Below, piece after piece: positions 36,171-49,656 of a stretch of DNA of 64,000 nt. Made by a program: the position numbers and the translations under genes. The notes below the pieces were generated by a model that did not search any database, had not been told where the DNA came from, and saw only the letters and a program-made list of their open reading frames with translations. This DNA comes from Azolla caroliniana (Eukaryota > Polypodiophyta), in NCBI GenBank assembly GCA_043228905.1, contig JBHGNT010000001.1, positions 310,001 through 374,000 of the forward strand. The letters are read 5' to 3'. Within the stretch, counting starts at the first letter, position 1; each line of letters begins with the position of its first letter.

Positions 36171-36375
36171 CTCCTCTCCTCTTCTCTTCTCTTCTCTTCT
36201 CTTCTCTTCTCTTCTCTTCTCTTCTCTTCTCTGGCCTTGCTAAGAAGAAGAAGAAGAAGAAGAAGAATGGTGTAGAATATCTCAATTCAGCTTCCTTCCT
36301 TCCACTTTGAGATATGTACATACATATACATACATATGTATCACTGTGTATGTGTGTATGTATGTATGTATGTAT
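36171..36375. repeat. Cluster of microsatellites: (CTTCT)n, (GAA)n, (TATG)n
   Basis: CTTCT pentamers about 36171-36232, GAA trimers 36243-36267, and ACAT/TATG units about 36314-36373, followed by CT runs to about 36455. The plus-strand open frame 36336-36797 consists largely of these repeats and is not called. Confidence 0.85.
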
Positions 36376-36455
36376 TGAATGTAGTAAGTATTTACTGCTC
36401 TAGAAACTCACTCACCTACCAATCCCTCTCTCTCTCTCGAGTCTCTCTCTCTCTC

Positions 36456-39400
36456 TGTGTCTGTCCCTTTTCACCTAACCCTCCCTCACATCCTTCCTTC
36501 TTCGGCTGGCCGGCGGTTCCATGCCCCGTGGTCGTGGTCGTTGTTGTCCCATACATACATACGTTTCTATCAAATCATCGGCCTCCACAACACCTCCCCT
36601 CCCCGTCTATCATTCTTGTAAAACTCAAACACCTTGAGATGAGAGGTTGCTTGTTACCCTCTCCCCATGTTGTTGTCAATATCCCTGTCCCCCATGCAAC
36701 GAACGATGGTGCTTTGCCACCTTCTTTTTTGCCTTTGTTACAATCATTGGTATCATCACACCAAGATCCCCCCCTTCCATCAAATTCCTATTCTTGAGCA
36801 ATGTGATATGAGATTGTTATCCTTGTCCATGTCCATGTCGTCGTCATTCATGGCTCCATGAAACAATCATCTTTCGCCACCTACTCTTTGTCCCACTAAA
36901 ATATCATTGGAATTACCTCACCAAATATCACTTGACTTGCATCCCATTTTCATGATGTAATTTGTGAAATTGTTAACGTATTCCTTTGCTAATCTCTCCT
37001 TGTCACAAAGGTGTTGTTTGCCCGACCATTTGTTCTTCAGGCATGTCAACACACCATTAGGTTGCCCCCAATCAAACTTTGTTCTTGAAACATAATCTAA
37101 ATGTTGTCATCATCATCATTGTTAATGCCTCCCATGTTGATAGGCTACATTCTTTCACCTAACATCATATAATGAGTTGTCGTTAGACAATCAATATCTT
37201 GTTGTCGTAATTTGAGTATTTTATTAACGTCCTCGTGAGTTGATAATGTTTTGCTATTGCTCCACCTATTAATCAACAAACTTAGGATGACCCTCCATTC
37301 TTTGCAATGTAAGTTATAGCAAGGTCACAACATTGGCCACTACAATTGCATTTGGGCATAGAGAGATGGAGCATGAATGAAATCGTGAAGAGTGTAAAAT
37401 GATTAAGTGTGTAGAATGAGTTCAGGGTTGCGTGTGCATATAGTTGTCGTTTTTTTATTACAAGTGAACAAATATGCAGCAAAGAGCTTAATGTAAATTC
37501 TTATTTGTTGCGTAGTGTTCTCATTCAAATGATAGAATATGCGATGCTACATGGGCTTATATATTCCGAAAGAATCAAACACTTAGTGGTCAATGTATAC
37601 ATACATATATAGATGTGAACATCATTGTTTTGGAAATTCAAGAAATCTCTTCTTCGTGGAAGAACGTCTATCAACACCAATATTTCACGTATTTCATCTA
37701 TTAAACACATGATTTTGTTCTAATTCCATTGAAGCCACATTTACAGAAGGCCTAAAAGGATGGGTCTGGTGAGGACATCATTTGTATTTGTTTGGAAGCT
37801 TTAGTGGATCAAAAAACATTAGAGATTAGCTTTAACCTATCCAATCAAGGTACACATGGACATTTTTCTTGCCGCCTCCACAAACTTTATTTCTAGAGGC
37901 CCCTTCTCACTACGTCTACAAACGACAAATGTAAGTTAACTCTTTCTCTTACTTTTTTCACTACATATTTGTTTTTCTACTTTTGCAATATATTTGAAAA
38001 ATGTGACCAATCAATCAATATCAATTGCGTATTTGTGATACCTCATTATAATCCAACGAGCAATAATATTACGTGGATTAACGGCCTATTATCGATAATG
38101 GTGTCGTGCCATAAGACTAATAAGACAATATATTTTATCAATGAATGAGAATATCCCAACTTATTGTATAGTGTTAGGTGGGATGGTTGCATGGTGCCAG
38201 ATTAAGTGTCACCATATACTTATGATGATGAAATTTGTCAATGAATGAACGTGCAATATGTTGTATAATATTAGGTGGCTTTGTGGCTTGGTGCCAATAC
38301 TTGTGCCACCATATTAATTAAAACTAGTTAGTTTGTAATGAGTGCATACGAATGATACAATATTTGTCACCTTATTGATTTTATGGGCATGTGAGGGCCA
38401 CTCATTTGTCTTCGAAAAAATGACATGAAACCATGTGAGTTCGAAAAATTCTCGACAGTTGGCATTTAGAAGAATATGCCCACTTGTTTAGGATAATTAA
38501 TATAGCAATAAAATTGTATACATGTTGCTTATTTAACGAGACAATAACTAGGTTTGCAATGTGTTTCATCCATTTTTATTCCTAATTACTGGTCAAACAA
38601 TAATAATGTTTTCAACAATCATTAGCCAAATAAGAATGATTGAATGAGGGCATTGTCACATACCATTCTTCTAGCATGACATATAAAAATGCATAACGTT
38701 CCAAAATAAAGAGCCTTGATTGACAGTATTTTTGGGGTTGTTAGAACTAGAAGAGTTATCTCTTGCGATGATAATGTTCTTCTATTGAGACATTACAATC
38801 AAAAGCTTGAAGCCTTTGTGCGTAAGAGGGGGAGGGACTAGCAAAATACCCATGAAAAGGAGACACATGGGAAAGCGATTTGATTCATAAAACATTATGT
38901 ACGCATTATTTTCAAAAGGAAGAATCTACAACATGTATGAAGCACAAGACACATGGAATTACACATGTACATACATATTGCTTCAAGGGCATACATATTG
39001 ATGGAGAATAGAGAGGCAAAAAGAAGACGATCGGAGGTCATATGAAGGAAGCACACATTAGATCCACGTTTATTTATTTATTTAGGGAAAATAAATATCA
39101 GTCACAATATGAGAAGCAAAACTCAAAAGAGAACTTCACCATAATGAAAAAAGTTAATATGAAAGCAAGTAGAACATGACTTGAAGGGAGTTGGCCACAC
39201 CCACCTTGGCAAAAAGGGTGTCATGTATATTGAGTTGCAATATTTAAAGTCATGCCTTTCACAATCTTAGAAGCATTGCCAACGACTTTGACAATCAACA
39301 ATTTTATCTTGTTTATGATGTACGTTACTGGAGAACATTTTTGTGTGCAAGTATGCACGTGTTAATTCCATGGCATTACCTTACCAACGATCCTTCTCAA

Positions 39401-39729
39401 CCTAAAATATACATCATTCAACCAATTCAGGTAAATAGACATTATGCACAAGGCACGAACAATGTGATGCATTTTCTTGTATTTGTGAACGTGACAATGA
39501 AATAAGCATTGCTTGTGCACATCAAGGAAATAGTTGTTCAACGAGATTAAACATAAAATGCATTTTTGAGTATGGTATTAGTAAAACATCGTGATTGTCT
39601 AGTGTAATGCGTAACATGATTATGAACTAACTTTGCGTTTCATGCACTAACATAGATAACATGTAGAAAGACCGTAATAATGATCACAACGACCACAAAA
39701 AAAGTATGCAATGTATGTGTTTTATTTTA
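36456..39729. other. Intergenic, no gene seen
   Basis: AT-rich sequence with no coding pattern on either strand. Open frames are short and show no family motifs. Confidence 0.55.
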
Positions 39730-40081
39730 GGGAAAAGTACCAGGATACCCCTGGAAGTTCGTCTATTTACCAAAATGCCCATGGAAGTTCCAAATTTACC
39801 AAACTACCCCTATGTCCAAAAAATTACACTTTATAAAGTAATTATACATTCAAATCTTTGGTAAAATTTTTTGGAAAAAAAATAAATAAATAATCTTTGG
39901 TAAATAGTGCTAGTTCAGGTCCATTTCTTCCATCTTTGGTAAATAGGGCTTGTAGATTTGAGTGTATAATTACTCTATAAAGTGTAATGTTTTGGACGTA
40001 GGGGTAGTTTGGTAAATTTGGAACTTCCAAGGGCATTCTGGTAAATAGACGAACTTCTAGGGGTATCCTGGTACTTTTCCC
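39730..40081. mobile_element. Mutator-like foldback MITE, 352 bp, 9-bp target duplication
   Basis: The ends GGGAAAAGTACCAGGATACC and its reverse complement extend into arms of about 130 bp (39730-39857 and about 39955-40081) that match with scattered substitutions. A loop of about 95 bp joins them. TTTATTTTA directly repeats on both sides (39721-39729, 40082-40090), a 9-bp duplication typical of Mutator/MULE insertions. No transposase is encoded, so it is non-autonomous. Confidence 0.82.
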
Positions 40082-40090
40082 TTTATTTTA

Positions 40091-41800
40091 TTATCATACA
40101 TGATATTTAGAAGGGGCTATTCATTTTTAGGGAAACTAAGCATGTCTATATATGACATAAGTTATGCACAACAAACATTTTCATTGGACTGAAATAAAAA
40201 GCTCATTGTGCCTAGGATTTGAATCATAATGTAACTTTATGAAATTTTTGTGTGTTTCAAAGCAAAATTTGATTGTGCAGAAAACAAATGTTTTAGAGAA
40301 CATTTCGAGTTGTCAATTAATTATTTTAAACCAACAAGTGAGTAGTTGCTTGTTATGTACACATAATGTAGGTGAGGGTAGGTCACTAATTTTTACATAA
40401 GTGAAGGGTACATTCACGAATGTTAAAAAGGGACTAATGTGATTGGCTATTCTATGGGAACTTGTGGTATTGACGAGGTGTATAATGACTATCGATGCTA
40501 CTCTACTCTCTATTGAGCCATCTCTTGGCCGATTATATGGGATGTGGTTGCCTTGACGAGGCGCATGTCGACTACCCTAGGGTTTCTTACCTTAGGGCAT
40601 GCTTAATGATATACATACATCTATTTGCTTATTATCCTTCATATTTTCTAATTACACAATTGTCTTTCCACTTTCTTATGATTTTCTTGGAATTGTCATC
40701 TATCAATCCTCACTTAACTCTTTTTTTTTACCATTAATTTTTATGTTCATCTACACTATTTACGCGCGTTTCCCTATTGGGTCACGATTTTGTGTAGACT
40801 ATTTTTTCGTATTGAGTGGGCATCATGCCGCTTTTTAAAAAAAAATCCAAAGTGTCTAGGTTTACCTCATGTTATTGAGCCTTAGAACTCGATTAAAACC
40901 ACATGAGTTCCCCTATTGATGTTTTACTCATAGATAGTTTTGCGCACAACACAACTACCACTTGTATCAATTTGTGGCTTATGTCACAATTGTGCAAATT
41001 ACAATCACCTTATTGGTATGGATAATATGTGTATACCTCACACCATCCACTTATTTGTGGCCTTTTTTTAGTAGGCAACACATGTTAAAATTTTTTTTTT
41101 TCTTGTTTTCGTCACTTCTTGATTCTTATAGATAGGTTTACCTCATGTTATTAAGCCTTAGAACTCGATTAAAACCACATGACTTCCCCTATCGATGTTT
41201 CACTCATAGATAGTTTTGCGCACAACACAACCACCACTTGTATCAATTTGTGGCTTATGTCACAATTGTGCAAATACAATCACCATATTGGGATGGATAA
41301 TATGTGTATACCTCACACCATCCACTTATTTGTGGCATTTTTTTTAGTAGGCAACGCATGTTTTAAATTTTTTTGTTTTGTTTTCGTCCTTTTTGATTCT
41401 TATAGATAGTGACCCATTTTTATCTTTTTTTCATAACATTTGCTTGTTACTCGCAAGACTAGAATACTACTTGCGAGTGCACTTGTTTTTGCACGTAATA
41501 CACTTTCTCGGCCATATTAGTACATGTTGGGTTGACATTTTAATATAAGGCTACCTAGGAAATTACGTTGATGCTAGAACCATGGTTGAGCCTTAGGGAG
41601 CCGCCATGATTATTCAAGACACACATTCGAGAGAGACATCTTAGCTATGTTTTCCCCCATGGTTTTTAAAACACCATAGTGTTACCATAGTTATCGGATC
41701 TCGAATCACATCTCATATGTCTAGAGGGGTAAAGGCGTGAGATGTTTTCTTGGACAACGTTCTTCCAATCCAACTTTCAAGCATTCATGTGGCTTGCATA
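40091..41800. other. Intergenic, no gene seen
   Basis: Holds the 276-bp tandem duplication described separately and A/T runs. The left limit, and any LTR, of the gypsy element that follows was not found here. Confidence 0.5.
40861..41410. repeat. 276-bp tandem duplication
   Basis: TTTACCTCATGTTATTGAGC starts at 40861 and again, with one change, at 41137. The two copies run in parallel to CTTGATTCTTATAGATAG-type ends (about 41135 and 41409) with few differences, including poly-T length. Confidence 0.9.
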
Positions 41801-41849
41801 TTTTCTGAACCTCCTTATTTATATTGGATACAAACAACATGCATAATGG

Positions 41850-43317
41850 AACAAGTTTTGAACATTATTGGAGCGATATCTCTGACCGATACCTCTCAAC
41901 TCCAATCCGCATCTCGCACACAAGCTGCGATCACTATTGAGCAATTGCGCACTACTACCTTAAATCAATTGGCTGAAATGTGGTAAGCCAATATGGCTTT
42001 GGAAAAGAAATTCCAATAATTGACTATTGAGTCCAAGAAAGAAGGCGAACCTTCTTTTATAGTCACAATCGTCATTCAAGGGAGATAAGAAAGAAAGAAC
42101 CGAGGAGGCCATTAACATTTGGCTTGGTCGTTGGGAGTCTCACTTTGAGCACCATCCCATTGAGCCAGATGTTGTAAAAATTGGTTATGTCAGTCGTCAG
42201 TTAGGTGGTTGAACTGTTGCTTGGTGGCATGGCCTAAGGATTGCAAAGAACTTACCCACAACTTCGGAAGGTTTCGTCAACGTTTTCAAGAAAGAATTAT
42301 TGTAGCCACCTTCTTAAACCAAACAAGTGCAACACTTGATCACGTTGTCGAGTAAGCCATTTACCTCTCTCGAGGTTATGTGCATCATGCTCGAACCCAG
42401 ATCCAAAAATCAGGACTTACGGGTAATGTGGGGAATCTATGTATCGATGGAGCTAGCTCCTCGATGTCGTTTGCGGAGTTCGAACCGGTGTATACCCTTT
42501 TGATGGCGAATCGGGCGGAGATGGTTGTCGGACACCTCCGAGCCTCACACTCCCTTAACGATTAATGGATGATTAAGCACAATATCTCTCTCACTCTCTC
42601 AAGCTCACTCTCACAGACAATAGGGTAATGAATATAGACGACAAGAGTAATGAATATGTTTATTAAGCCTCTTAGCTAAGAGGTCTAGCACCAACAAGGA
42701 AGAGAGATTAGTGTTCTCTAACTAAACACTTCACTAATCTCTCTTAAGCTCAATGGTTACAAGAAGGAGGAGAGGAAACTCTAGCTCTTAATCAATAAGG
42801 AGATCTTTACAAAATGGGAGAACCCTTACAAAGCCACTACTATGTGGTTTATATAGCATTCACGTTTAGGGTATGGGACTTTCACACTTGGGCGCCTCTT
42901 TGCTTCTTTTCCTCTTCGTAGATCCTTCAACACATACTACGTCCTTGTTGATGCGCTCTTATTCCTGACTGGTTGTGTTGTTAACCAAGCTCTTAACAGG
43001 TAAGAAATGGTTTGTTGCTTGTTTTTTGAATGGTATTCCCAATGGGGATTACCATTGGATTGTCCATGACGAGGACCCCACAACTTTTGAGGAAGCACTC
43101 AACATTGTACTTCGGTACCATAGGACTTCCAAGAAAGACCACAATAAAACTGAGTTCGCCAAAACTTTGAATATCAAGTTCATTGGGAAATGTAAGCAAT
43201 CTAGTGACACTCTTGACCGCGGGCCAAAGAAACAAACCCTCTTTTGTGCGTATGGCAAGAAGCGGGGCCACATAAAGGATACTTGTCATTGTCTTGAGAG
43301 GAAGTCAACAAACACCT
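41850..43317 (+). pseudogene. Gypsy-1 gag remnant
   Basis: Frame-broken gag. A stretch near 42110-42300 reads like a retrotransposon-gag domain (LGRWESHFEHHP, KIGYVSRQLGG, AWWHGL). The frame 42975-43317 carries FLNGIPNGDYHW, DPTTFEEALNIV and a damaged zinc knuckle CAYGKKRGHIKDTC whose second Cys is Gly. Sequence at about 42.5-42.95 kb does not read as gag and may be another insertion. Confidence 0.6.
42540..42940 (-). repeat. Possible solo-LTR-like insertion in Gypsy-1 gag
   Basis: The stretch interrupts gag and has, on the minus strand, a TATA-like CTATATAAACC near 42847-42857 followed by U5-like sequence. Terminal TG/CA and a target duplication could not be fixed, so this is only a suggestion. 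Confidence 0.25.
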
Positions 43318-44329
43318 TGTTGAATACGGGTCTCTAATGGCCGTATTCACAATGTCCCTTTGGACAGTCTAGGTTTGGGACATCTTTGTAAATATGTCAA
43401 AGGGCAGTTGCCCTAGTCCAGTTAGTATATAACGGGCTTTGTAACATAGTTCAAAAAGTTGTTGTTCATCTTGGTTAATGCCACCATTCATTTGTAACTT
43501 TGAGCTTGAATAATACAATTACATATTGTGTGCCTCTTTGACTCTCTCTCTCTCTCTCTCTCTTTTCGCAAATCAATGTTTGTTATTAAAACAAGATGAT
43601 ATTACAACCCTTGCTATCTTCACCACTTCATAAATAGTGATAGTGCAAGGGAAACCCTCTCAAGTGTTGTAAAACTTGATGACATAAGTCTATCTCCTCT
43701 AGGGACAACGCCCCCATACAACATAGCTGTGAAAATTGCCAAATCAATTTCCCTTTCATCCTACGAAGTTGTTGTATTATCCCATGAAGTCCATCAAACA
43801 AGAACTCATTTCTCATGGTCCAATTAAACCACATCGCCCAATATCTAAGGTAATAAAAAACAACCTTATACGATGATGTGGGCATAACTTTATCCTCATC
43901 CATAAAAACCTATTTATAAGGTGACAAAATATTTCTTATTATCGATACCGAAATTTGTGACATAATCACCCAAATGGCTTTAGCAACTGAACATGTAATG
44001 AACCTATGTATGGCATCTTCTTCAACCACCGTACAGAAAAAACATGTCCCATTCGAAATATGTCTTCGTTTTAAGGACATCGCCAAAGGCAACCCACCAA
44101 CAATCACACGCCAAAGAAACACCTTAACACGAAACGGAAGATGAACCTATGTCTGGCATCTTCTTCAACCACCATACAGAAAAAACATGTCCCATTCGAA
44201 ATATGTCTTCGTTTTAATCTCTCTCTCTCTCTCATTCTGTTCTTTGACCTTTCCTTTTCTTGTGCACTTGGTGATCTTCATCTCAAGGTGTTGTTGATTT
44301 TTCCACATTGACGGTCTCAGTTCCCAACA
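43318..44329 (+). repeat. 5' LTR of Copia-2, split by a LINE fragment
   Basis: LTR parts 43318-43563 and 44218-44329 join across the CT microsatellite. The first part matches 49657 onward, and the second part matches the end of the 3' LTR (TTGACGGTCTCAGTTCCCAACA). Confidence 0.88.
43564..44217 (-). mobile_element. LINE fragment with reverse-transcriptase zinc-binding (zf-RVT) domain
   Basis: On the minus strand, the frame 43910-44122 reads FLWRVIVGGLPLAMSLKRRH, CFFCTVVEEDAIHRFITC and AKAIW, the zf-RVT domain found at the C-terminus of plant LINE ORF2. The frame 43628-43903 continues with the C-terminal end. It has no RT core, so it is a strongly 5'-truncated non-LTR retrotransposon copy inserted in the LTR's CT tract. 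Its 5' end carries a 74-bp duplication (44001-44074 copied at 44144-44217). Confidence 0.7.
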
Positions 44330-44829
44330 TCTAGTATCAGAGCCAGGTTCTTCAACTCGCTGCCAGCCGTCATCAGTCTTCAACAATATTCTTGCTTCGT
44401 CTCCCTTGAAGAACCTGAGTTCAAGATCTCATATGGAGAAGAGAAAGAAAACTGAAGATTGGCACTTTGCTTCGCTAGATCACTCTTAAAGTAACTTGCC
44501 TCTGTGATTGGAGCCACTAGGACTGGAATCTCCATCAAATTGGCCTTCGAGATCATGCTTTACCAGGTTAGACACAATCTATTTGCATGTCATAATCACA
44601 ACCCCCATTCGTGCCTCATTCGACTAGACAACATTCGGGAGGACAGTCGGCTCCGTCCCTCTCATCATCGTAGTCATTCGAAACAGGATTGGCCTGGATA
44701 ATTAGCATATAATATGTGATTTGTATTTTCTTGAAATTGACATTCGAAATCCAATTGGCTAATTGGCACGTTCATGTCCAATTCGGCTAAGTCAATTGAC
44801 TGTAATCACTTCAGACAGAATTCGCCAAT

Positions 44830-45708
44830 AAGTCGGAATCTGATTCGACTTGTGTTCGAATATGACTAGAACAATATCGGGTGAGTCAGTCGGCTGCATC
44901 CAACCACCGTTTGCAGTCAACTCCGAACAAATTCTAACAGGTCAACATTGATGACATCAACATTCGGCTCATCAGAGATGAGTCTAAGGAAGTTCGACGG
45001 ATCGAACTTCATCTTCTGGAAGGAGCAGATGCAAGACTATCTAATAGTCACGGGTCAGATAGATCAAGTCGAGAATGAAAACCCTCTAGAAGAAATCAAT
45101 TCGAATGAGTGGACGAAACAATAAGTCGGAATCCGATTCGACTTGTGTTCGAATCTAACTAGAACAATATCGGGTGAGTCAGTCGGCTGCATCCCACCAC
45201 CGTTTGCAGTCAACTCTGAACAAATTCTAACAAGTCAACACTGATGACATCAACATCCGGCTCATCAGAGATGAGTCTAAGGAAGTTCGACGGATCGAAC
45301 TTCAACTTCTTGAAGGAGCAGATGAAAGACTATCTAATAGTCACGGGTCAGATAGATCAAGTCGAGAACGAAAACCCTCTAGAAGAAATCAAGTCGAATG
45401 AGTGGACGAAACAATAAGTCGGAATCCGATTCGACTTGTGTTCGAATCTAACTAGAACAATATCAGGTGAGTCAGTCGGCTGCATCCCACCACCGTTTGC
45501 AGTCAACTCTGAACAAATTCTAACAAGTCAACACTGATGACATCAACATCTGGCTCATCAGAGATGAGTCTAAGGAAGTTCGACGGACCGAACTTCAACT
45601 TCTTGAAGGAGTAGATGAAAGACTATCTAATAGTCACGGGTTAGATAGATCAAGTCGAGAACGAAAACCCTCTAGAAGAAATCAAGTCTAATGAGTGGAC
45701 GAAACTTG
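44830..45708 (+). repeat. Tandem triplication, 293-bp unit, of Copia-2 leader plus gag start
   Basis: AAGTCGGAATC-GATTCGAC begins at 44830, 45123 and 45416. Each unit contains the leader and the first codons of gag (reading TSTSGSSEMSLRKF-like), then breaks at ACGAAACAATAAGTCGG into the next unit. Only the third continues into the rest of gag. The units differ by a few substitutions. Confidence 0.9.
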
Positions 45709-48700
45709 ATAGAATTGTTCGAGCCAACATTCGGATGCACCTGTCGAAGTCAGTGTACTTCACAGTGCAATCATGTTCGACAACCTTTCAACTATGGAAG
45801 ACATTGTCAGACACTTATGAGAAGAAGGTCGCCGCCACAAAGATATATTTGATTCGGCGCCTCTAAAACCTGCGGATGAAAGAATCCGACTTAGTCTAGG
45901 CACACCTGAAAGAGTACGAAAGTTTAAGCTCCCAGATTTCGGCTCAGGGGACGACAATCGAAGATGAACTAAAAGTAATATTGCTCATGAGTAGTCTCCC
46001 CCCTTCGCGGGAAACTTTCGTCACAACCGTGTGCAAAATGCTTCTACCGCTGTGAAGTACTCCGAAGTTACGAGCGCAATACTGACTGAAGCAGCTTGGA
46101 GGAAATTGTTTGCAAAAGATTCGGCAGATGAAGCTTATGTAGTAGAAGGTTCGGCCGACTGACCGAATAGTTGAGGAAGTTCTTCCCGATAGCCGAATAA
46201 TCAGTGAAGTTGGAGCAAGTCCCGAGAAAATCAAATCTGCAACTATTGCAAGAAACTCGGGCACATCAAAGCTGATAGCCGAACACTCAAAGCTAAGAAT
46301 GATAAAGCTCAACGAGCTGATTAGAAAAGTGGCTGGCATGAGGAGGTCAATTACGTCGACTCCTTAGCCGAAGTATTGTCGAATGAATCGAACATACTAT
46401 CCATTGAAAATCCAGTCAAATAAGAAGTTTTGCTTATGACTGACAAATCGAGCACATGGCTCTTGCATTTGGGTGCGTCCTACCATGTGACCCCTCACAA
46501 ATCCCAGTTTCGGCAATATTCGGCCTGACACTCCGACTCAGTACGAGTCGGGCTTTCGTAGGATTGCGTTATTATCGAAATCGACACTGTAGAGGTCAAT
46601 CTCCCATGTAGTTCTACATTAGTACTACACAATGTTTGACATATACCTGAACTCTCAAGTCCTTTGATCTCAGTTAGACAATTGGACGAAGATGGCATCC
46701 GTGCTACCTTCTCATCAGGAGGGTGGACACTCCACAGGGGGAACCTCCTGCTCGAGGACCGAAAGTACATTCTCTGTACTTGTTATATGTCACACTAAGA
46801 GAGGGTAGGGTGACTTGTTCCTGGTTGATATTCTTGTGTCATCATTATGGCATGGACGACTCGGACACCTCAGCAAGGCTGACATCACACATTTATCCAG
46901 CTGGATATATCCCCAAACTCTCGTTCTCGGATCACCAATTTTGCGAGCATTGTTAGTATGGCAAGCATGCCACAACCTCACACACGATGACATCGCCAAG
47001 AGAATCAAGTCCACTTGATTTAGTCCATTCGGATGTGTATGGCCCGATGCCACATTTGTTCGTTGGTGGAGCTTCATAGTTTCATTGACGACACAACTTG
47101 GAAGATGTGGGCTTACCCGATGAGAACCAACGATCGGGTGTTCCGGTCCTTTCCGAATGGCTCGCAATGGTAGAGAATTAGTCCAGTCGAAAGCTCAAAT
47201 GCCTTTGGACCGACAATGGAGGAGAGTTCAAGTCTGAAGAATTCGTCAAATTTTGCCGACAGCATGACATTCGACAACGAATACATGACACCCTATAGTT
47301 AGGAGTAGAACGGAATTGTTGAGCGCATGAATAAGACAATTCAAGAACGGATAGTCTCCATGCTCCAACACTCTGGACTGTCAGATGGCTTTTGGGTAGA
47401 GGCCCTACTTACGGCAATACACTTATTCAACATGTCGCCGAGTAGGCCTCGAGGACTTCGAACACCTCTGGAATTATGGACCGACAGCAAGCTGAATTAC
47501 GACAAGTTGAGGATTTTCGGATGCGAGGCATACGCCCTCATACTGAAAGACGACCGCCACAAATTAGAACCGAGGTCCAGGAAATGTATTTTCCTTGGCT
47601 ATGGACTAGACGACGAGATCAAATACTGACTCTAGGACCCCGACCACAGATAGACCGTCCGAAGTTCGAATGTTGTGTTTAATGATTCGGCTATACAAAG
47701 ACGGCCGAAAGGCCAATTGAAGTCCGAATGGTTACTTTTTCAAATGTTCCAACCCTTCATGAAGGCCCAACCCATAACATGAGGTCGGCTTCACGGGTAG
47801 CCGAATTCTCTAGCATTGACTCGGCACAACCGAATGATTTGGTTTTGGACCATTTGACTCCGACACCCGACGCGACTAGTCCAGTCATACCTCGACGATA
47901 CGAGAGATTGACGCAACCCTCAGAGAGGTACTCTCCTGGAGTCTTCTTCACGGACGTCGGCGAACCAACGTCATACGAAGAAGCATCAACGTCAACCGAT
48001 TCAGCCACATGGCATCTGGAGATGGAGTCGGAAATACATTCCATTCGGGCAAACAAGACTTGGACTTGTTCGAACTATAGAAAAATTGGTGTGCACTTCC
48101 GTGCAAGTGGGTCTACAGATTAGAAGAGACGTCTGATTTGACCACTCCAAAATTCAAGGCTATACTAGTAGCAAAGGGTTTCTGACAGGAATATGGCGTC
48201 GACTTCAACGAAATCTTTTCACCAGTAGTGAAAAGGACCACCATTCGATTCCTACGTGGAGTAGTGGCAACTAAGGACTTGGAGCTATATGGAACAACCG
48301 AAAGGCTTCGTGCTATCCGGCCAGGAACGTCTAGTTTAACGACTCATGAAGGGCCTATACGGCTTGAAACAAGCACCGAGACAATGGTATAAGAAGTTTG
48401 ACGACTTCATCCAATCGGACGGCTTCTCAAAGAGCGATGAGGACCACCACCTCTTCACCAAAACAACTCAAGATGTGTCTCCCATCTTCCTCATTATCTA
48501 CATGGACGACATGCTACTTTGTGGTCGCCATGTCGGAGAACTCGCCAAACATGTTCATAAATTGCGGTTGAAGTTTGTCATGAAGGACATCGGTTGGGCA
48601 AGACACATTCTCGAGATGAAGATAAGTCGGAATCGAAATCGACGACGACTGTTTTTGTCTCAATCCAATTATATTGGACGTGTCTTGGAACGCTTCAACA

Positions 48701-49440
48701 TGCAATTAGGCAAATCTGCTTCGACCCCGCTCCCAATTAGTCTTCGGTTGTCTTTGCGAGAGTGCCCGACATTCGGTCTGCAGAGGCAAATCATGAAGTC
48801 GGTACCGTATACACCGACAATCGACTCCTTGATGTACGTCACACCACGGCTTGACATTGCTCACGTTGTTGGGGTCATGAGCAGATTTATGCATAATCTC
48901 GTTCGATTGCACTGGAACACAATCAAGCATGTGTTCAGATAATCTAGTGGGCACAAAAGATTATGGCATCCTATTCGGCCCAAATGACACTTTAGGTGTA
49001 GTTGGATACACCAACTCAGACTTTGTCGGTTATGTGGACAATCGAAAATCAACAACCAGATACTGTTTCAAATTCGGCAATGGAGCGATTTCGTGGAAAT
49101 CGAAACTTCAGGAGTGCACTGCCAACGACCGAGGCTGAGTACATAGCCACATCTGAGGCGGCGAAAGAGGCCTTATGGCTCGGTCGCCTGGCTCGCATGT
49201 TTCGACGTTGACTCCGACTAGGCTCCGGTTGTCTATAGTGACAGTCAGGGTATTGTTGCTTTATCGAAAAATTTGGTTCATCACAACGCCTCCAAGCATA
49301 TCGACGTTCGATAGGTCACTTTGTTTGGGATTGTGTCATTTCAAGGAAAATCGACCTCGAAAAGATACCTACATTTGATAATGTCGTAGATGGGATGACC
49401 AAGTGTCTTTCGGTGGATCGATTTCGATCCCTTCGGCACT
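45540..49440 (+). pseudogene. Copia-2 gag-pol pseudogene
   Basis: Collinear with the Copia-1 polyprotein but with many stops and frameshifts. The zinc knuckle CNYCKKLGHIKADS near 46235 has lost its last Cys. The protease site reads LHLGAS rather than LDSGAS near 46465, so the catalytic Asp is lost. Integrase (ERIVSMLQHSGLSDGFW at about 47345), RT (KGLYGLKQAPRQWYKKF and YMDDM at about 48500) and RNase H (TTRYCFKFGNGAISWKSK) are still readable. Not functional. Confidence 0.9.
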
Positions 49441-49656
49441 AGATGGGCATCAGGAAAAATCAGTCTGATTGAGTCGGACATTCTCAGACAATCAACATCG
49501 ACGGTTCGAAGCTCGACTTCATATTTTCCGACCCCGGCCGACTTAGCCTTCTGTTCTCGGATTTTGGTAATTCTACAAAACCGATATGTTCGATAATCTG
49601 TAATTCTTATATTTTCTTTTTACGGATTTTTTGTGTATACGCCCATTACGAGGGAG

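Noticed and set aside
36336-36797. 153-codon plus-strand open frame
   Set aside because: Made mostly of microsatellite translation (SLSLS, CVYVCMY) and shows no conserved motif.
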